This document shows positions 45,661 through 57,890 of a stretch of 64,000 bases of DNA, in pieces. The notes under the pieces were generated by a model. It saw nothing but the letters and a program-made list of their open reading frames with translations, was not told the origin of the DNA and did no database searches. Source of the stretch: Ailurus styani (lineage: Eukaryota > Chordata > Mammalia > Carnivora > Ailuridae); NCBI GenBank assembly GCA_002007465.1, contig LNAC01000003.1, positions 12,979,821 to 13,043,820 of the forward strand, given 5' to 3'. Each line of letters starts with the position of its first letter. Positions within the stretch are counted from its first letter, which is position 1. Position numbers and translations under genes: made by a program.

Positions 45661-46480
45661 TGAAGCAGTTAATTTTAATTTTACCTTGCAAATGATGAAA
45701 ACATGATTACAAAGTTTAAGAATTATTCGAATATATTTAATTTAGCCTGATTGTGAAGATCTTGTTCTATACTCTGGTATTTTTTAGGCTCACAATATGT
45801 AAAATGTTACGAGGTGATGTTTAGGTGTGGATGAAATTTATACAGCCAATTTATAAAGAGCATGGTACATATTGGGGACAGAGTATAATCCTTAATGATT
45901 TTAGAGGATTCTGGGAATACCCCATAAATATGTTAAGATGTCCAGAGAAAAAAAATCCTTTCTAGGGCAGTGGAGTTCTAAAGAAATGGGAATTTGTTTT
46001 TTGTTCCTCTTTCCCAAATTAATGCTTTTTAATTAAAATGGGATGCCCTACTATGTCCTCCCAGGGCTCTCCAGTTGTTTTAAAAGAGGTGAAATTCAGT
46101 GATGAGGACTAATTTTTAAAACCTCAAGAAAATAAATGCCCCACAGTGTGACACTTTTCTTCCCTTCTGCTTTTCCAGAGGGATGGCGATTTCTAGAGGA
46201 AAGAGCATGGCAGTTTCCATGTTGAGGACATAAGGGTGGCAGGTTTTGGGTGCATGTGAAGTAGTTCAAATACTCACTGTCACTTATGGTTGAATCACTA
46301 GCAAAATGCCCAAAGGGTGTCCAGCAAGCCATTTGAGAAAAAAAAAACACTCATTAGGAGATAGTAGCAGCTAGCTTTCTCATTCAAGAAGAGAAAGACT
46401 GCCTACGTCCCCTCTCTGGATTGTTACTGTGAAGGTCCATGGGACCCTAATGGTGAGACTGAGACTCAGGCATCAGGTAG
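45661..46480. other. Unique sequence, nothing recognised
   Basis: No signature was seen. Confidence 0.45.
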
Positions 46481-46489
46481 GCCAATGAC

Positions 46490-46660
46490 TTTTTTTTTTT
46501 AAGTGAAGTATAGCTGACACATAATATTACAATAGTTTCAGGTATACAACATAGTGATTCTGCAAGACTATATATTATGCTGTGCTCACTGCAGGTGTAG
46601 CTACCATCTGTCACTATTACAATACCACTGACTATATTCCCTATGATGTACCTTTTATCC
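46490..46660 (-). mobile_element. L1 3' end, reversed
   Basis: T run, 'agtatagctgacacataata', 'caatagtttcaggtatacaa', 'tatgctgtgctcactgcagg', 'gtagctaccatctgtcacta', 'actatattccctatgatgta'. Flanks 'ccaatgacttttt' and 'ccccatgacttttt' may be a target-site duplication. Part of the minus-strand open frame 46447-46770 is this L1. Confidence 0.85.
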
Positions 46661-46679
46661 CCATGACTTTTTTTTTTTT

Positions 46680-47584
46680 CCTGATCTACTTTCCTTTCAT
46701 TAAAGCTCTTAAACAATTGTTGGATTGAGTCCTGGAAGAGAAGCACCACACTGAGCAATGGGTTTCCCATGGCTCACGGAGTGTGAATACTCACTGGAGA
46801 GCATGGATTGAGGAGTTTCTCTGGGCATGACAAGTCTGCCAGCATGGTTTACATAAAATTAGATAACCGAAGTGGAACATGCTGTTAAAGGGCTGTACGG
46901 ATGAGGAACACAGCCTTGACCTGAGTAGAACAAAAGCTTGTTTATTACTGGGTTGTGGTCATGATCATCTAGTAAACAGTACATCAAAATAGGTAACTTT
47001 TTCTCCTTGATAATTTTCAAGATGTAAAATAAGACAGGAGAGATGTTAAAATAACATTTGTGGAGGCAAGACTCAAGGTGCATTTGATGTGAACAGCACT
47101 CAGTCACAAATGCACCTGTCAGCACTAGATTCTGAGGAAAACAAGCAGTTCACTCTCCAGGTCCAGTGTGCCATTCCCAAGTATGACTTGTGCTACTCTC
47201 TGAGAGCAGCGACCAGAGTCAGATGTCAATATTCTCTTGGCAACAGCAGGATTTTGAATTACTGTCTGCCACCGCCACTTAGTGGCAAGCAATGAGCACA
47301 TTAAGAGTAGTGGGCAGTGCATGGGTAGGAGAAAACTCCTATAAAGGGGCTCGCATGTTGCCCTCCTCCTGCTTGGTAGAGAATCTGAGGTGATTACCCG
47401 TGGATGAAGGGACAGGGTTTTGTCCTCAGTGTGAGTGACTGAATTTTTCTTTTAAGGGAAGGCTTTTGCTTTGCTTTCTCACTGGCTGACAAATCTTACA
47501 AAACAAACAGGTTCTATCGAAAAGAAGTGTTTGAGGGGGAAAAAAACTCAAAAATTTCAGGCAATTTTGAGCAGATGAATTTTA
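46680..47584. other. Unique sequence with one CTCF-like motif
   Basis: No gene was recognised. See the site at 47275-47287. Confidence 0.45.
47275..47287 (+). promoter_or_regulatory. CTCF-like motif
   Basis: ccacttagtggca, preceded by 'tgccaccg', resembles the CTCF core on the same strand as the sites at 13919 and 16891. Motif evidence only. Confidence 0.35.
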
Positions 47585-47760
47585 CTTGTATGAACTTCAT
47601 TAATTCATTGCACATTTGCTGAGCACTATTTCTGCTGCAAGCATGGCAAGAATGGGGATGAGGACAGAAAAACCATATTGTCTTCAAGGAGCTTATGATA
47701 CACAATTTTTGATATCTGACATATAATATATGATGCACATACACAGGGCACTATGGTATG
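47585..47760. mobile_element. Old interspersed repeat (reversed L2-like end)
   Basis: 'cattaattcattgcacattt', 'gctgagcactatttctgctg', 'caaggagcttatgatacaca' fit the common 'attcattcaacaaatatttattgagcac...ggagcttaca' order. Confidence 0.5.
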
Positions 47761-48600
47761 AGAGTAGTTAGAAAACACAACCAGTTAGTTCATACTATGA
47801 AGACTGGGAAAGTAGTTCCATAGGAAATGGAAATAATGGAAATTAAAAAAAATAAAAAAGTAGTTTCTTTATTCTTTTTCTTCAAAAATAAAGGATATCA
47901 AAGCTAAGGATATGTAAGGAATTTTCCTCTTCATCTCTTATATGTAAGAGTTCCTCAGTTCACACTAACATCTTTTCAATGGTGACCTAACTTCACTGAA
48001 AAGCTATTGCTCTGTGAATCAGCAGGGTTGATAAGTGAAAGTACATCCCAAACATGGCTGTCACAGAGCTCTCCCACAGACTAAAGAGGATAAGAAGCAC
48101 TTTAGTAAATGGCTCCCACAAATAATATGATATCATTTCAGTGTGAAACATCTTAACTTTTATTCAATAGCCACATGTGAATCTATGTAATATGAACAAA
48201 TTTGATTGTTCAAAGAGGACAGCAACCACCTTCTTCCTATGATTTTGGTTTAGCTTCAACATATGCTTAGAAAATTTAAAAAGTTTGTTGCACAATGCTG
48301 AAATATGGGGGAAAATAACTCCCAGGACTTGTAAAGACCAGAACAAAGAGTTCAGTCACTTTAAAACAAGGCTTCTTGAAATACGAATCAGCGGAACACA
48401 CAATACCTTCTAAAGAGGTTGACCGTATACCAATAACTTCTACTCAGGAAGTGGAATTTGGAGTGGGGGGAAAAAGTAGGTCGCCTTAATAAGACATGTA
48501 TTTACTTTGCAGTTAAAGAGTGAAAGCACCTCTGGATTTATACTATTACATGTTTTAGAAGATAAAAAGTTATTACTAAGTTTTCTTTATTCTCTACCTT
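47761..48600. other. Unique sequence, nothing recognised
   Basis: No signature was seen. Confidence 0.45.
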
Positions 48601-48603
48601 TAG

Positions 48604-48785
48604 TCAGGAATGGAAACAAGGCAGACCATTTTGGCCATCAAAACAAACAAAGCTTGGGGTGTGCTGAAGAAGAATATTGATCCAGGCAAGGAAAATCTCT
48701 TAACTATCCAAGATTTACATCCCATTCATGTGGTAGCTACTGGAAACATAAGCCAGTTCCCAATGACTGAGATAGCCCTGGGTGG
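48604..48785 (+). other. Candidate exon (coding or non-coding), unproven
   Basis: A perfect-looking branch point 'tactaag' at about 48575 and a pyrimidine-rich stretch ending 'ctctacctttag' (48603) precede this 182-nt segment. The donor-like 'ggtgg|gtatgtt' follows at 48786. Exactly one frame stays open throughout (about 60 codons, with an ATG at 48610); the other two contain stops. The peptide (near its start ETRQTILAIKTNKAW) matches nothing I recognise. No partner exon was found, so this may be chance or a non-coding exon. Confidence 0.22.
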
Positions 48786-48884
48786 GTATGTTAACATCTT
48801 GTCATTTATGTGACAAAAGAAATGTAGACTTTCATGTGAATCAAGAGTAAGAACTTTCAAAGGATGATTTCTCCCTTCATGCAC

Positions 48885-48990
48885 ATCATACAATATCAGT
48901 CCATTCTATAGATGAGTAAACTGAGGGAACTCATGAATTTAAGTATTTTTTCCTCTTTTTTGCACTCGTAGTACATCTCATGTACTATGA
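48885..48990 (-). mobile_element. Possible MIR relic
   Basis: 'ccattctatagatgagtaaa' and 'ctgagggaactcatgaattt' resemble the reversed MIR 'cccattttacagatgaggaaactgagg'. Short and decayed. Confidence 0.4.
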
Positions 48991-49080
48991 TCCCTGGATA
49001 GAGTAAGAGAGGATCTGAGATTACTTTCCTAAGAGTGACAAAGAAGAATCTTCTGTCATCTTAAAACTGTACTACAACTT

Positions 49081-49284
49081 TGGGGGTGGCTGGGTGGCTC
49101 ATCATTAAGCATCTGCCTTTGGCTCAGGTCATGATCCCAGGGTCCTGGGATCAAGCCCCACATCTGGCTCCCTGCTCGGCGGGAAGCCTGCTTCTCCCTC
49201 TCCCACTCTCCCTGCTTGTGTTCCCTCTCTTGCTGTGTCTCTGTCAAATAAATAAATAAAATCTTAAAAAAACAAAATAAAACA
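49081..49284 (+). mobile_element. Can-SINE, bear/seal-like form, 17-bp TSD
   Basis: Head 'gggggtggctgggtggctc', 'aagcatctgcctttggctca', 'gcgggaagcctgcttctccc', 'ctgcttgtgttccctctctt', tail 'caaataaataaataaaatc'. Flanks aaaactgtactacaact (49063-49079) and aaaactgtactatgact (49285-49301) differ at two bases. It represents an older caniform SINE class than the 'gggttaaagcc' copies. Confidence 0.95.
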
Positions 49285-49301
49285 AAACTGTACTATGACT
49301 G

Positions 49302-50139
49302 CAAAGTTTGCCTGCTGCAATGGAAAATTTATTAGACAGTGTTACCCAAAATGTGTTGGGCAGGACAATAATCCCTTCAAATATGCACACATATGTATAC
49401 TAGACCTCTGGTCAAATATGATTCGATGAAGATACTTATTATGCTTTATGAACATTCATTGTGAATATTAACATATTAAAGCTGCAAAAAGACACACAAA
49501 TTTCCTTATGTGACTCAAGGTATTTTCGGTTTCATATGTGACATGCATGTAACATTTACATAAATTAAGGTAGTGATTTTTCCTGTCTGTGACTTATACA
49601 ATGAAAGCATTCATCTCTTCACTCCCAGTTCGGTTCTTCATACATTTATCTTTTTTAAATTGAATGTAGACATAAAAAGAAGGTTGTCGTGATGCAGAAT
49701 TTCATAGAAGTAACCTCTTTCTCTTATGAAATGGTAAATTCACAAATTTAATAGATAGAAAAATACGCGTGATTTACCAGTATACGAGGTATAGCCATGT
49801 GGAAAGCCATGTGCATTCCCAACTGAATTCTCTGAACCAATAAAAATTACTTTCTAATTTAATAGCTCAAGTTTCCCAATCATTAGCTTGGCACTGGCAG
49901 GTAGTTGGTAGTTTACATAGGGAATAAGAAGCAGATTATTTCTGTTTGTTAGGCTTCAATTCCTGCCTGCTTGGATGTGTTAAATCCCAAGAAAATGCAG
50001 CAGAGTTCAATATATGCATTTTGTAAACTTTCATACTGTGATTCCCTAGGGGCTCAGGTATTTATTACTGCTACAGTCAGTGCTTAGTTACTGGGATATA
50101 ACAACTGATTAAGGCATTAAATACATATATATCGCACAT
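49302..50139. other. Unique AT-rich sequence
   Basis: Nothing recognised. Confidence 0.45.
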
Positions 50140-50560
50140 TCACCAATGGGTAAGGCTATTAGGGCTCACATAAACAAATGGAAACGCAGTCTCTGCATTA
50201 TTTTTCTAACCACCATAACTAAAGAAACAGACCACTCGTTCAGTAGGTGTGAAATTCCACTTTAGGTACAAGCTACTCTAATTTCACAGTTGAATCGTAG
50301 AGTTGTCACAGAGCCCCATTGAGTAAATCTCACATTTGCATGCACTCAAGGTCATTACTGAATGAGATTCGACACCTCCATTTATTTGTTGTCAGGGAGT
50401 GGGTTTTAAATTTGAACAAACTCTAATTGTGCTTATTCCACAGCCAGCTAGCGTGATTTCAGCCCCGTCTTGACTTGTCATAACAAAATTTCCACTTCTA
50501 AAACACTATCTTTCAATAATTCTACTCTGATCAGATTTCCAATGCAGTATTCTGACAGAT
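50140..50560. other. Unique block; candidate conserved non-coding element
   Basis: Even-complexity, repeat-free sequence with homeodomain-like sites ('ctctaattgtgcttattcc'), 'cagctagcgtgatttcagcc' and a reverse octamer ATTTGCAT (50334-50341). An inference from texture only. Confidence 0.25.
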
Positions 50561-51399
50561 ACTGAATTTATATCATGCCACATAAATACCTAGGATATAG
50601 GTTTATCATTTAATGTGATTTCACTCTGAGAAGGTAATAATATAAGCGTTTCCCATTAGACTATGCATAAAATTCTCATTTAAAAATGAATCTTGATATC
50701 AAGTTCCAGGAATGTATGAGAAAGGAAAGTCTTTCTCACTCAGTGGTCACAAAATCCTGTATATCAGACATTCACCAAATGTCATCTTTTGAATGGTACA
50801 ATTGAGGATATAAGTAGGGTCTTTGACAAGAAAGTAATTACTATTCAAAATTTTATTAAACCCTAAACCATTAATACCATTAAATTTAAAAGCATAATGT
50901 CTTTTTTGAATGTTAAAAATTAAAGAACTACAGCTTCCTAATAACATATATGGTCAACCTAATTTTACATATTATAATATTAACCCCAATGAAGATCTCA
51001 AATAATGCAGAACACATCTGTGACATTAGCCTACTGACTATTGTTCTTTTCCCTGTGTTGAGGCCGGCCCAGGGTGTTGCTTTTTGGCTATTTCATTAAA
51101 ATTAATTCTTACTGCATGCAATTACAAAGGAAAAAAGGAAATATTGATCCCATCACTTGTTATAAAATTTTATGTTGAGCTAATAAATAAATAGTGAACT
51201 GATGAGTGAGAAATCAATAAACTCAGTGTCTTGGAGCATTTTGGGTTTCATAGATAAATAATAATAATGATTATGTCATTCTACCAATAGATTGTAAGAT
51301 CAGCTTCCCTCTAATCTCTACTTTGGGAAATTAAATAATCAGGATATCATTAGCTCAAAATGTCTCAACACATACATTTAATTTCAGATAACACATTTT
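50561..51399. other. Unique AT-rich sequence
   Basis: Nothing recognised. Confidence 0.45.
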
Positions 51400-51790
51400 C
51401 TATCCCATGTGCACTTATTAGTTCTCTACAATCTCGTGATATTAAGCTAGATATCATAGGACCTAGAAAGGGGGAATAAAACTGGTACTTAAATTGCTTA
51501 CAGTTCAATGGGTAATAACTTGCAACTATAAAAACTATAACTCTTTCTAAATAATAAAGTATTAAGTACCCTAAGCACTGCACAAATAAAATGCTTTGGA
51601 ACTGCAGAAAGAAATAGTACTACCTGCCTAGGACCAGACCAAGCAAGAGGATTGAAGAGAAAGTGACCATGTAAGCAGTGTATTAAAGAATGGCTTCATA
51701 TGTAAACATAAAAATATGTGCAGAAGTTTATCCCAGGTAGTGGAAGTGGCATTGGCAAAATCATGGGAAAAGAAAGACACGATTCTTACA
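51400..51790 (+). mobile_element. Old mammalian interspersed repeat relic (family unnamed)
   Basis: 'aaattgcttacagttcaatg', 'gtaccctaagcactgcaca' and 'tggcattggcaaaatcatgg' follow the common '...ggagcttacagtctaatggg... gggaaaggcattccaggcagag...' order also seen at 57410-57890. Confidence 0.4.
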
Positions 51791-51944
51791 TGGGTAGTTA
51801 TGCGTGTTCAAAATTTAAGATGCATGGTAAAGATAAATTTGAAAAGATACATTGAGCAAGTCTCTAGGAAAACGGAATGACACTGTAAGAATGAACTTAT
51901 TCACAAGGCCAAAGAGTCCAAAAAGGACAGATTTGGGTGGGCTG

Positions 51945-52155
51945 CTGGACATGATGGAAGGAGCACTGGACTTGGAGCCAGAAGATCTGGACAAGCCCCT
52001 TGAACATCTGAACTTCACAGTTTTGATGTAATGCCAAGTAATCGTTATCTAACTCAGGAATTGTTGTGAGAAGTAACTGTGGGAATAAAGACCAGAAGTT
52101 CTAACAATGAGCATGGTACATAGAAGATACATTTTGGTTCAATAAGTATAAACGC
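51945..52155 (+). mobile_element. MIR
   Basis: 'ggactggacttggagccaga'-like front ('gcactggacttggagccag'), 'agatctggacaagcccc', 'ggaattgttgtgagaagtaa', 'gagcatggtacatagaag' and 'ggttcaataagta' follow MIR from end to end. Confidence 0.75.
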
Positions 52156-54119
52156 TTAGCCTTAGAACAGTCACACTGGCCTAGTGCATGGGTTGACTGA
52201 ATTTGGGTTTAGTCCAATACCAAGGTTAATTGGTCCTAAGTTTGGGAGTGGCCAAACCCAAAAGAAAGAAAGAAAAGAAAGAAAAAAGAAAACTTAAAAA
52301 ACTACCATTGTGTGTCTACAGGGATTCTTAGTCACTATAGTTTGATGTTCAGATTTAAGGGAGGTGATTTTTATTAATTACACTTAATATAGTGTCATTT
52401 GCAATGTTTTACATATTTTAAAAATATAAATTAGAGTGTATTTGAGATTATCCCTCATATTGCCTCTTGTTATTTGGTCCAGTCTCAGAATGCTTGCCAA
52501 ACTCCGATCCTTAGTTGGAACGAATACTGAGGTTGGCCACCCTTGGTGACCTCGGCCAAAGCTATTTGAACCAGGAAGACAATTGACTCTTGGGCCATCA
52601 AATTACAGGAAGAATAATGATTACTTAAACTGGTTAGGCAATTTCTATTAACTTCCAATTGAAATACAGAGTCTGTTACCTGATAGGGGGAAGAATAACA
52701 GAATGGCACAGAGGAAAAAACAGAGAAGAGAAAGCTGAGGATTTACATTAATGGTGCAACAGATAGAGATGAATTAAATTCTGGCAGCCAGGTAACGTGC
52801 TGGACCCAAGCCAGACCGATCTCTGTTTCTGAGATGGATTTTCATGAGGCCTGTGGCCAATAAGAACTGAGATCCCTGCTTTGTTATAGGGCTTCTCCTG
52901 GTTTTCTGTTAGGTATGGTTACATAGTTAAAATTCCAGTAATCTTCATTGCCTTTCTTTTTCCAGTAAAACTTTAAAGAATTTGTATAACCTGAAAATTG
53001 TCCTTTGCAGAAGAGCCTCACCAATAGCAAAATTATAAATCTCTAGACAAAATCCATTCTATTATGCTCTCTTGGGTGACAGAAAGGTGATGTCAAGTAA
53101 TATACCAGGAATCGTGTATAACCTGCAATTTATCCAATCAACGGGCAGATCTACTGCAGTATGCCAGGCAGGCTAATATGATTTGTCATGTGTGTTGAAC
53201 CAGATCAAAATATGTGGCTCCTTTGTTATATAATTCTATAAGATATAATCTGGTTGTTCAGTGGATTCATGCAAGATGGTGTGTTCTATATTTGCTTTCA
53301 TAAAATTACATATCAATATATCCTTCAGTATTGTATGCCATACCTGTGAATCTTTTTCTTTTATTCCTGGAATGTTTAGAAACAGAGAACTTCAGTCCTT
53401 AAAGGGATTTGTAAGTATCATATTTCATCAAATCTAACTTATCATTTGTAAGATATATTATTTATGTTTGTCCTCTCCAAAATCAATACCGCCAAGTAGG
53501 ATTATAAAAGTCATTTAATTTCATAAATGTTAATATGTGAAAAAGGATGCATCTTAGAATTGTTGAAAAACTGTATAAATAAATCATGTTTTGATCATGA
53601 TTATATTTTGATCATGATTAAAAAATCACCATTATAGAGAACTGACTGGTTTTCTTGCTACTGACAATCAGGACTCAAATGAGAATCTCCACAACCGTAG
53701 TCTAAGGAATTTCTACCCACCATATTGCATAAAATTGTGTGGAATCCACAGAATCAAAAAAGAAAACAAATTATTTTTATAACTTACTCCAATAAATTAA
53801 TTTGTATTAACCTATCTATCTATTCATTCAATAGACTTTTACAAAATATTTTACTTTCTATATATAAATATACATATATAAATACATAAATACTGTATCT
53901 ACTATATATATTATGTAAAAAATTAGAACACTATTATTCCTATCACTAAATGGAATGTTCCTTCCCATTTCTGTTGATAGCATTTATGTCAGATTATTCA
54001 CATTCTAGTGAGTAAAATTTATAAAATGTATTTGAAATTCCACTAAATGAACAATCAGCTTCTCACTTTGCTCCATACACATAACATTTAGCAACATTTT
54101 CTTCCACAACTATACTCAA
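52156..54119. other. Unique sequence
   Basis: No gene was recognised. A GAAA-rich patch at 52261-52290, a direct repeat of 'ttttgatcatgatta' at about 53590-53620, and AT-rich simple sequence at 53858-53915. Confidence 0.45.
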
Positions 54120-54136
54120 TGCATTTTTAATTTTAA

Positions 54137-54345
54137 TTTTTTAAAATTTTAAAAAAGATGTTATTTATTTATTTGAGAGAGAGAGAGAGAGAGAGTACAG
54201 CAGGAGGAGGGGCGGAGGGAGAGGCAGAGGGACAAGCAGACTCCCTACTTAGCAGGAAGCCCGATGCAGGCTCTATCCCAGGAATCTGAAATCATGACCT
54301 GAGCCAAAGTCAGACACTTAACCAACTGAACCACACAGGCGTCCC
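54137..54345 (-). mobile_element. Can-SINE
   Basis: 'gatgttatttatttatttga', (GA)n, 'gaaatcatgacctgagcc', head complement 'actgaaccacacaggcgtccc'. Flanks tgcatttttaatttt and tgcaatttttatttt look like a diverged duplication. Confidence 0.93.
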
Positions 54346-54507
54346 TGCAATTTTTATTTTTAAAGAGGAGAAATTATTTATCCCACTTTTGCACCACTGT
54401 AAATGTTAGTTATCTCTGTCTCGTAGAGAAAATTAATCTTTTTCATACAAGAATTTTGTCGTTTCCCCCATCCTACAATTCTTTGCTCACTGTCCACCAT
54501 TTTACTT

Positions 54508-54681
54508 TCAAGGTTCTTCTTTTTTAGAGAGAGAAAAAGAGCGCACACAGAGTGGGAGGGAGGGGAGAAAGAATCTTAAGCAAGCTCCTGATGCAGGGCT
54601 CGATCTCTCAACCCTGAGATCATGACCTGAGCTGGAAATCAAGAGTTGGGACACTTAACAGACTGAGCCACCCAGCCACCC
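54508..54681 (-). mobile_element. Can-SINE, shortened tail side
   Basis: 'agagagagaaaaagagcgca', 'gagatcatgacctgagctgg', head complement 'actgagccacccagccacccc'. The T-rich tail is short. Flank cactgtcc at 54488-54495 and 54682-54689. It is the last Can-SINE before the window end. Confidence 0.9.
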
Positions 54682-54689
54682 CACTGTCC

Positions 54690-57119
54690 GTGGCTTTTAA
54701 CTCAAAGAGTTCCAATGATATACTACTTCCTAAGCATTTTTAGAGAATGAGTAAGTTTCCCATAATTGAATCTAAACAATTTTATTCTATACAAAGTAAT
54801 TTAAAACTCTGTAGAGTTTTAGCCATGTCTTCACACCTGTTATACCTGTGTGATATCAAAAATTTTGGTCAAGAAATTCTGGCTTCAACTCTAATTTTAA
54901 AAAAAGTTTTAATTAACATAAAAACACTAATTTCAGGAGGAATTTTTTTATTCCAAAAAGAGAAAAAATATTTTTATTCTGAAAATTTTAAATTCTAAAA
55001 AAAAAAATAGCCCTTAATGTCAGAAGATAAATGAAACAATTAAATTTTCAAGGAGTATCTTTATGCTTATAATTATTAAACTATTTGAGATCTTTTCAAC
55101 TAATGTTTGGCTTAATGTCTAATCCATTTGTTTGTGTGTACACAGAGAAAATCAGGTAGATTTTAAAAATGCATAACCACTGTAGTCTTCATTAACTTCA
55201 ACTTTCTTACTCAGATATGAATGAAGGACTATAAAATCTTAAGCTATATAATTAAAAAAGGATAATTTTTCTTGCATCACTGTCTGTATTTTCCTGTTAG
55301 ATTTGGAAAGACAGCATAGTTGTTTTTTGTTTTTTGTTTTTTTTTTCCTATAAAAAATTGCTTTCCAGAGCCTTCAAGCCAGTGACAGCATGACAAATGA
55401 GGGAAAGATACACAGGTCTGTTAAATCTCATCTTTGATAAGTAGTCCATAGGGCTCATGCTTTATATCTATAAAGATTAACAGACCTTGAGTGGTGCATT
55501 CAAGCATCCAATCAATGTTTGATGCATTGTTATTTAGTTATTGTATAATAATGAACATGAATAGAAAAAACTGCCAAAATTATGAAATGTTTTCATGGGT
55601 TGCAGCTAATATATTCTAGTATTAGCTCTAAGTAAACTGTTGCTTGGGGATAAAGTTGGATGTTAAGATCTGAACTAGACTGGGTGTGTAAAAATAATAT
55701 TACTTAAAATTGTATAACCATGCTCTTCTGTTACAAATATTGTCTTGAGTTAAGTTAAAACTTTATAATATAGTTACTTCAATATAATTTTAAAATAAAA
55801 TGTGGTTACATTAGTATAGCAGGTTCTGAAGGAAAAAAACACAATTTCTTAGTATAATAAAGTAATAAATCTTTATGAATCCTTTTTCTCCCTTGAGAAA
55901 AACATTTGTTAGACACATACAGGAACTTGATATCATTATAGATCATTAATACACCTGTTGATTACATTATATATTATAAATATTAGCATTCCAAAGAATT
56001 TTAATATACCTTCTGTGAAAACTCGCTATAAGGCAGAAAGAGTATTAAGTGGAATGCTCTTGGCTTAGGTTCCAGAAGACGGAGGTTAATTCTTGCCATA
56101 CCACAGTTCTGTGATCTGTCATTTGGAGGTAGAAACCCTTATTCATTCTATTCCAGATTTATTGTGAAAATCGAAAGGGGCAAGAGCTATGCCTTTACTA
56201 TAAACATAGCTCCCATAGAGCAACTTGCCCACTGCAAATTTTTAAAGAAATAGTTGCTGACAGAACTAACATGAAATCTCACATTAATAATTCAGTAAGT
56301 TAAAAATGTACACCAGTATTTATGTACTCTGAGATACATGAGAATATGCTTTTTTTTTTACCTAATATTAAATAGAATGCTACTAGTCTTTTTGATAGAA
56401 GCAAATAGCTTTTATCTTGTTATTCAGGTGGTTAATAGAGGCTTTCTACAGCAGTAGGGAAGGAATCCAGGAATCAGAGTTACCACAGATACACCATTAA
56501 GTTGTGGCAGTGAATCAGCCATTCTGAGTTCAGAGGCTCACGTGATCTTCACACTATGACCTCAGTTGGGGTGTAGAATTGTAAAATCACAGTTTCTTAT
56601 CATCAGCAAGAAATACAGCAAAGAATATCACGTGTCTCTTATGTGTCTTTTATGAAGTGAAAAATTATCAAGAAAAGACAAATCCTTTTGTTATCACATG
56701 GACTTTAACCAACAGATATTAGCCTATCATCTAAGTTGCCAGGCGAGAAACAATTATTAACAATTACTATGAACTATATATATCACTCACTGTCTCTGCT
56801 TTGGGTTTCCAAATCCTTTCAAAATTTCTTAGCAATTACTTTTTACCTGTTTTTTTTTCCTCCAACTGATATTTGACTAATGCCAGCCCTTTTGTGGTAG
56901 AGCAGGACTTTTCAACTACACAATCTGATTTTTTGGAGGTGGGAGGTGATTGTTAGACTTTGCCCCGTGGCTATAGTCCTCTTGTCAGAGTTTATAAGAT
57001 TTTTCACCAGGGAAGGAAACTATGTTCTCCCCATCCATTTCTTGACCTGGTCTCTTAATTTCTCCTGAGTCTTTCTACTGAAGTACTATCTTACTAGGAA
57101 GTAAAACATGACCTTTGCT
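54690..57119. other. AT-rich unique sequence
   Basis: No gene was recognised. Possible very decayed MIR at about 56040-56180 ('ttaggttccagaagacggag', 'ctgtgatctgtcatttgg'). Confidence 0.45.
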
Positions 57120-57366
57120 CCCAAGAAGTTTTGAACATGATTCCAACTAACGGTACTGCGTTATATACTTCAAAGTTGCTAAGAGACTAATTCTGAAATG
57201 TTCTCACCACACACACAAAAAAGATAATTGTGTGACATGATGGAGATGTTGGCTAATGCTAGGGTAGTAATCATATTTCAATAGATAAATGTATCGCATC
57301 AACATTTTCACACCCTAAACTTACACATTGTTATAAGTCAATTATATCTCAATAGGAAAAAAGAAA
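57120..57366 (+). mobile_element. L1 3' end (older L1M-like)
   Basis: 'ttcaaagttgctaagagact', 'aatgttctcaccacacacac', 'gtgtgacatgatggagatgt', 'tgttataagtcaattatatc', 'tcaataggaaaaaag'. This is the well-known 3' end of older mammalian L1. Confidence 0.85.
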
Positions 57367-57409
57367 GAGGAAAGCAGGTTTTGAGCAGATAAACAGATTT
57401 CAAAGTATT

Positions 57410-57890
57410 AAAGGGAAAAATTTAGCAGTGTGGGCCTCCTAAAGGAGGGATAAGGTTGGAAGGTGTCTGAGCTGAGGTCCTGTGACACTGGAGGCAGGGG
57501 CAAGGTTTTCTGGGCAGGGTAGTAGCATAGGTGAAGCCCTAGCACTAAGAACCATAAAGAGGGCTTTGAGGGCTTTCCCTAATGTAGTGTGGTTGGATTA
57601 AAGGAAAGTGTGAGAGATGAGAATGTAGATTTAAATATGGATCCGATCATAAAGGACATTGGATGCCAAGCTGTGGATTGTGAATTTTATCACGAAGTTT
57701 CTGGGAAGCCATTAGGTCTTTTTAAAGAGGGAAGTAACTTGGTCAGATTTATAGCTTTAGAACACTACCCATGACATCATTGCAAAATGGGCTGAAGTTA
57801 AACAAGACAGGTGGCAGGTTGCTGTAAATCCCAAATAAAAAATGATGAAAGAATAAAGCAAATGAATGTCGCTGTGGACGAAGAGAGGTA
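57410..57890 (+). mobile_element. Old mammalian interspersed repeat relic (family unnamed)
   Basis: 'ggcaggggcaaggttttctg', 'aggacattggatgccaag', 'tgggaagccattaggtcttt', 'agggaagtaacttggtcaga' match the widespread order '...ttggattttattctaagtgcaatgggaagccattggag...gtgacatgatctga...'. The 61-codon open stretch at 57589-57774 is part of it. Confidence 0.55.

Noticed and set aside
53590..53620. Direct repeat with TGATCA palindromes
   Set aside because: Only two short copies in AT-rich DNA; no evidence of function.
784..54681. tRNA-like boxes at SINE heads as possible tRNA genes
   Set aside because: They are tRNA-derived SINE heads with CT-rich bodies and A-rich tails; none folds as a complete tRNA with a proper 3' half.
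57589..57774. 61-codon open stretch with protein-like look
   Set aside because: Coincides with a widespread ancient mammalian repeat (the 'gggaagccattagg' segment).
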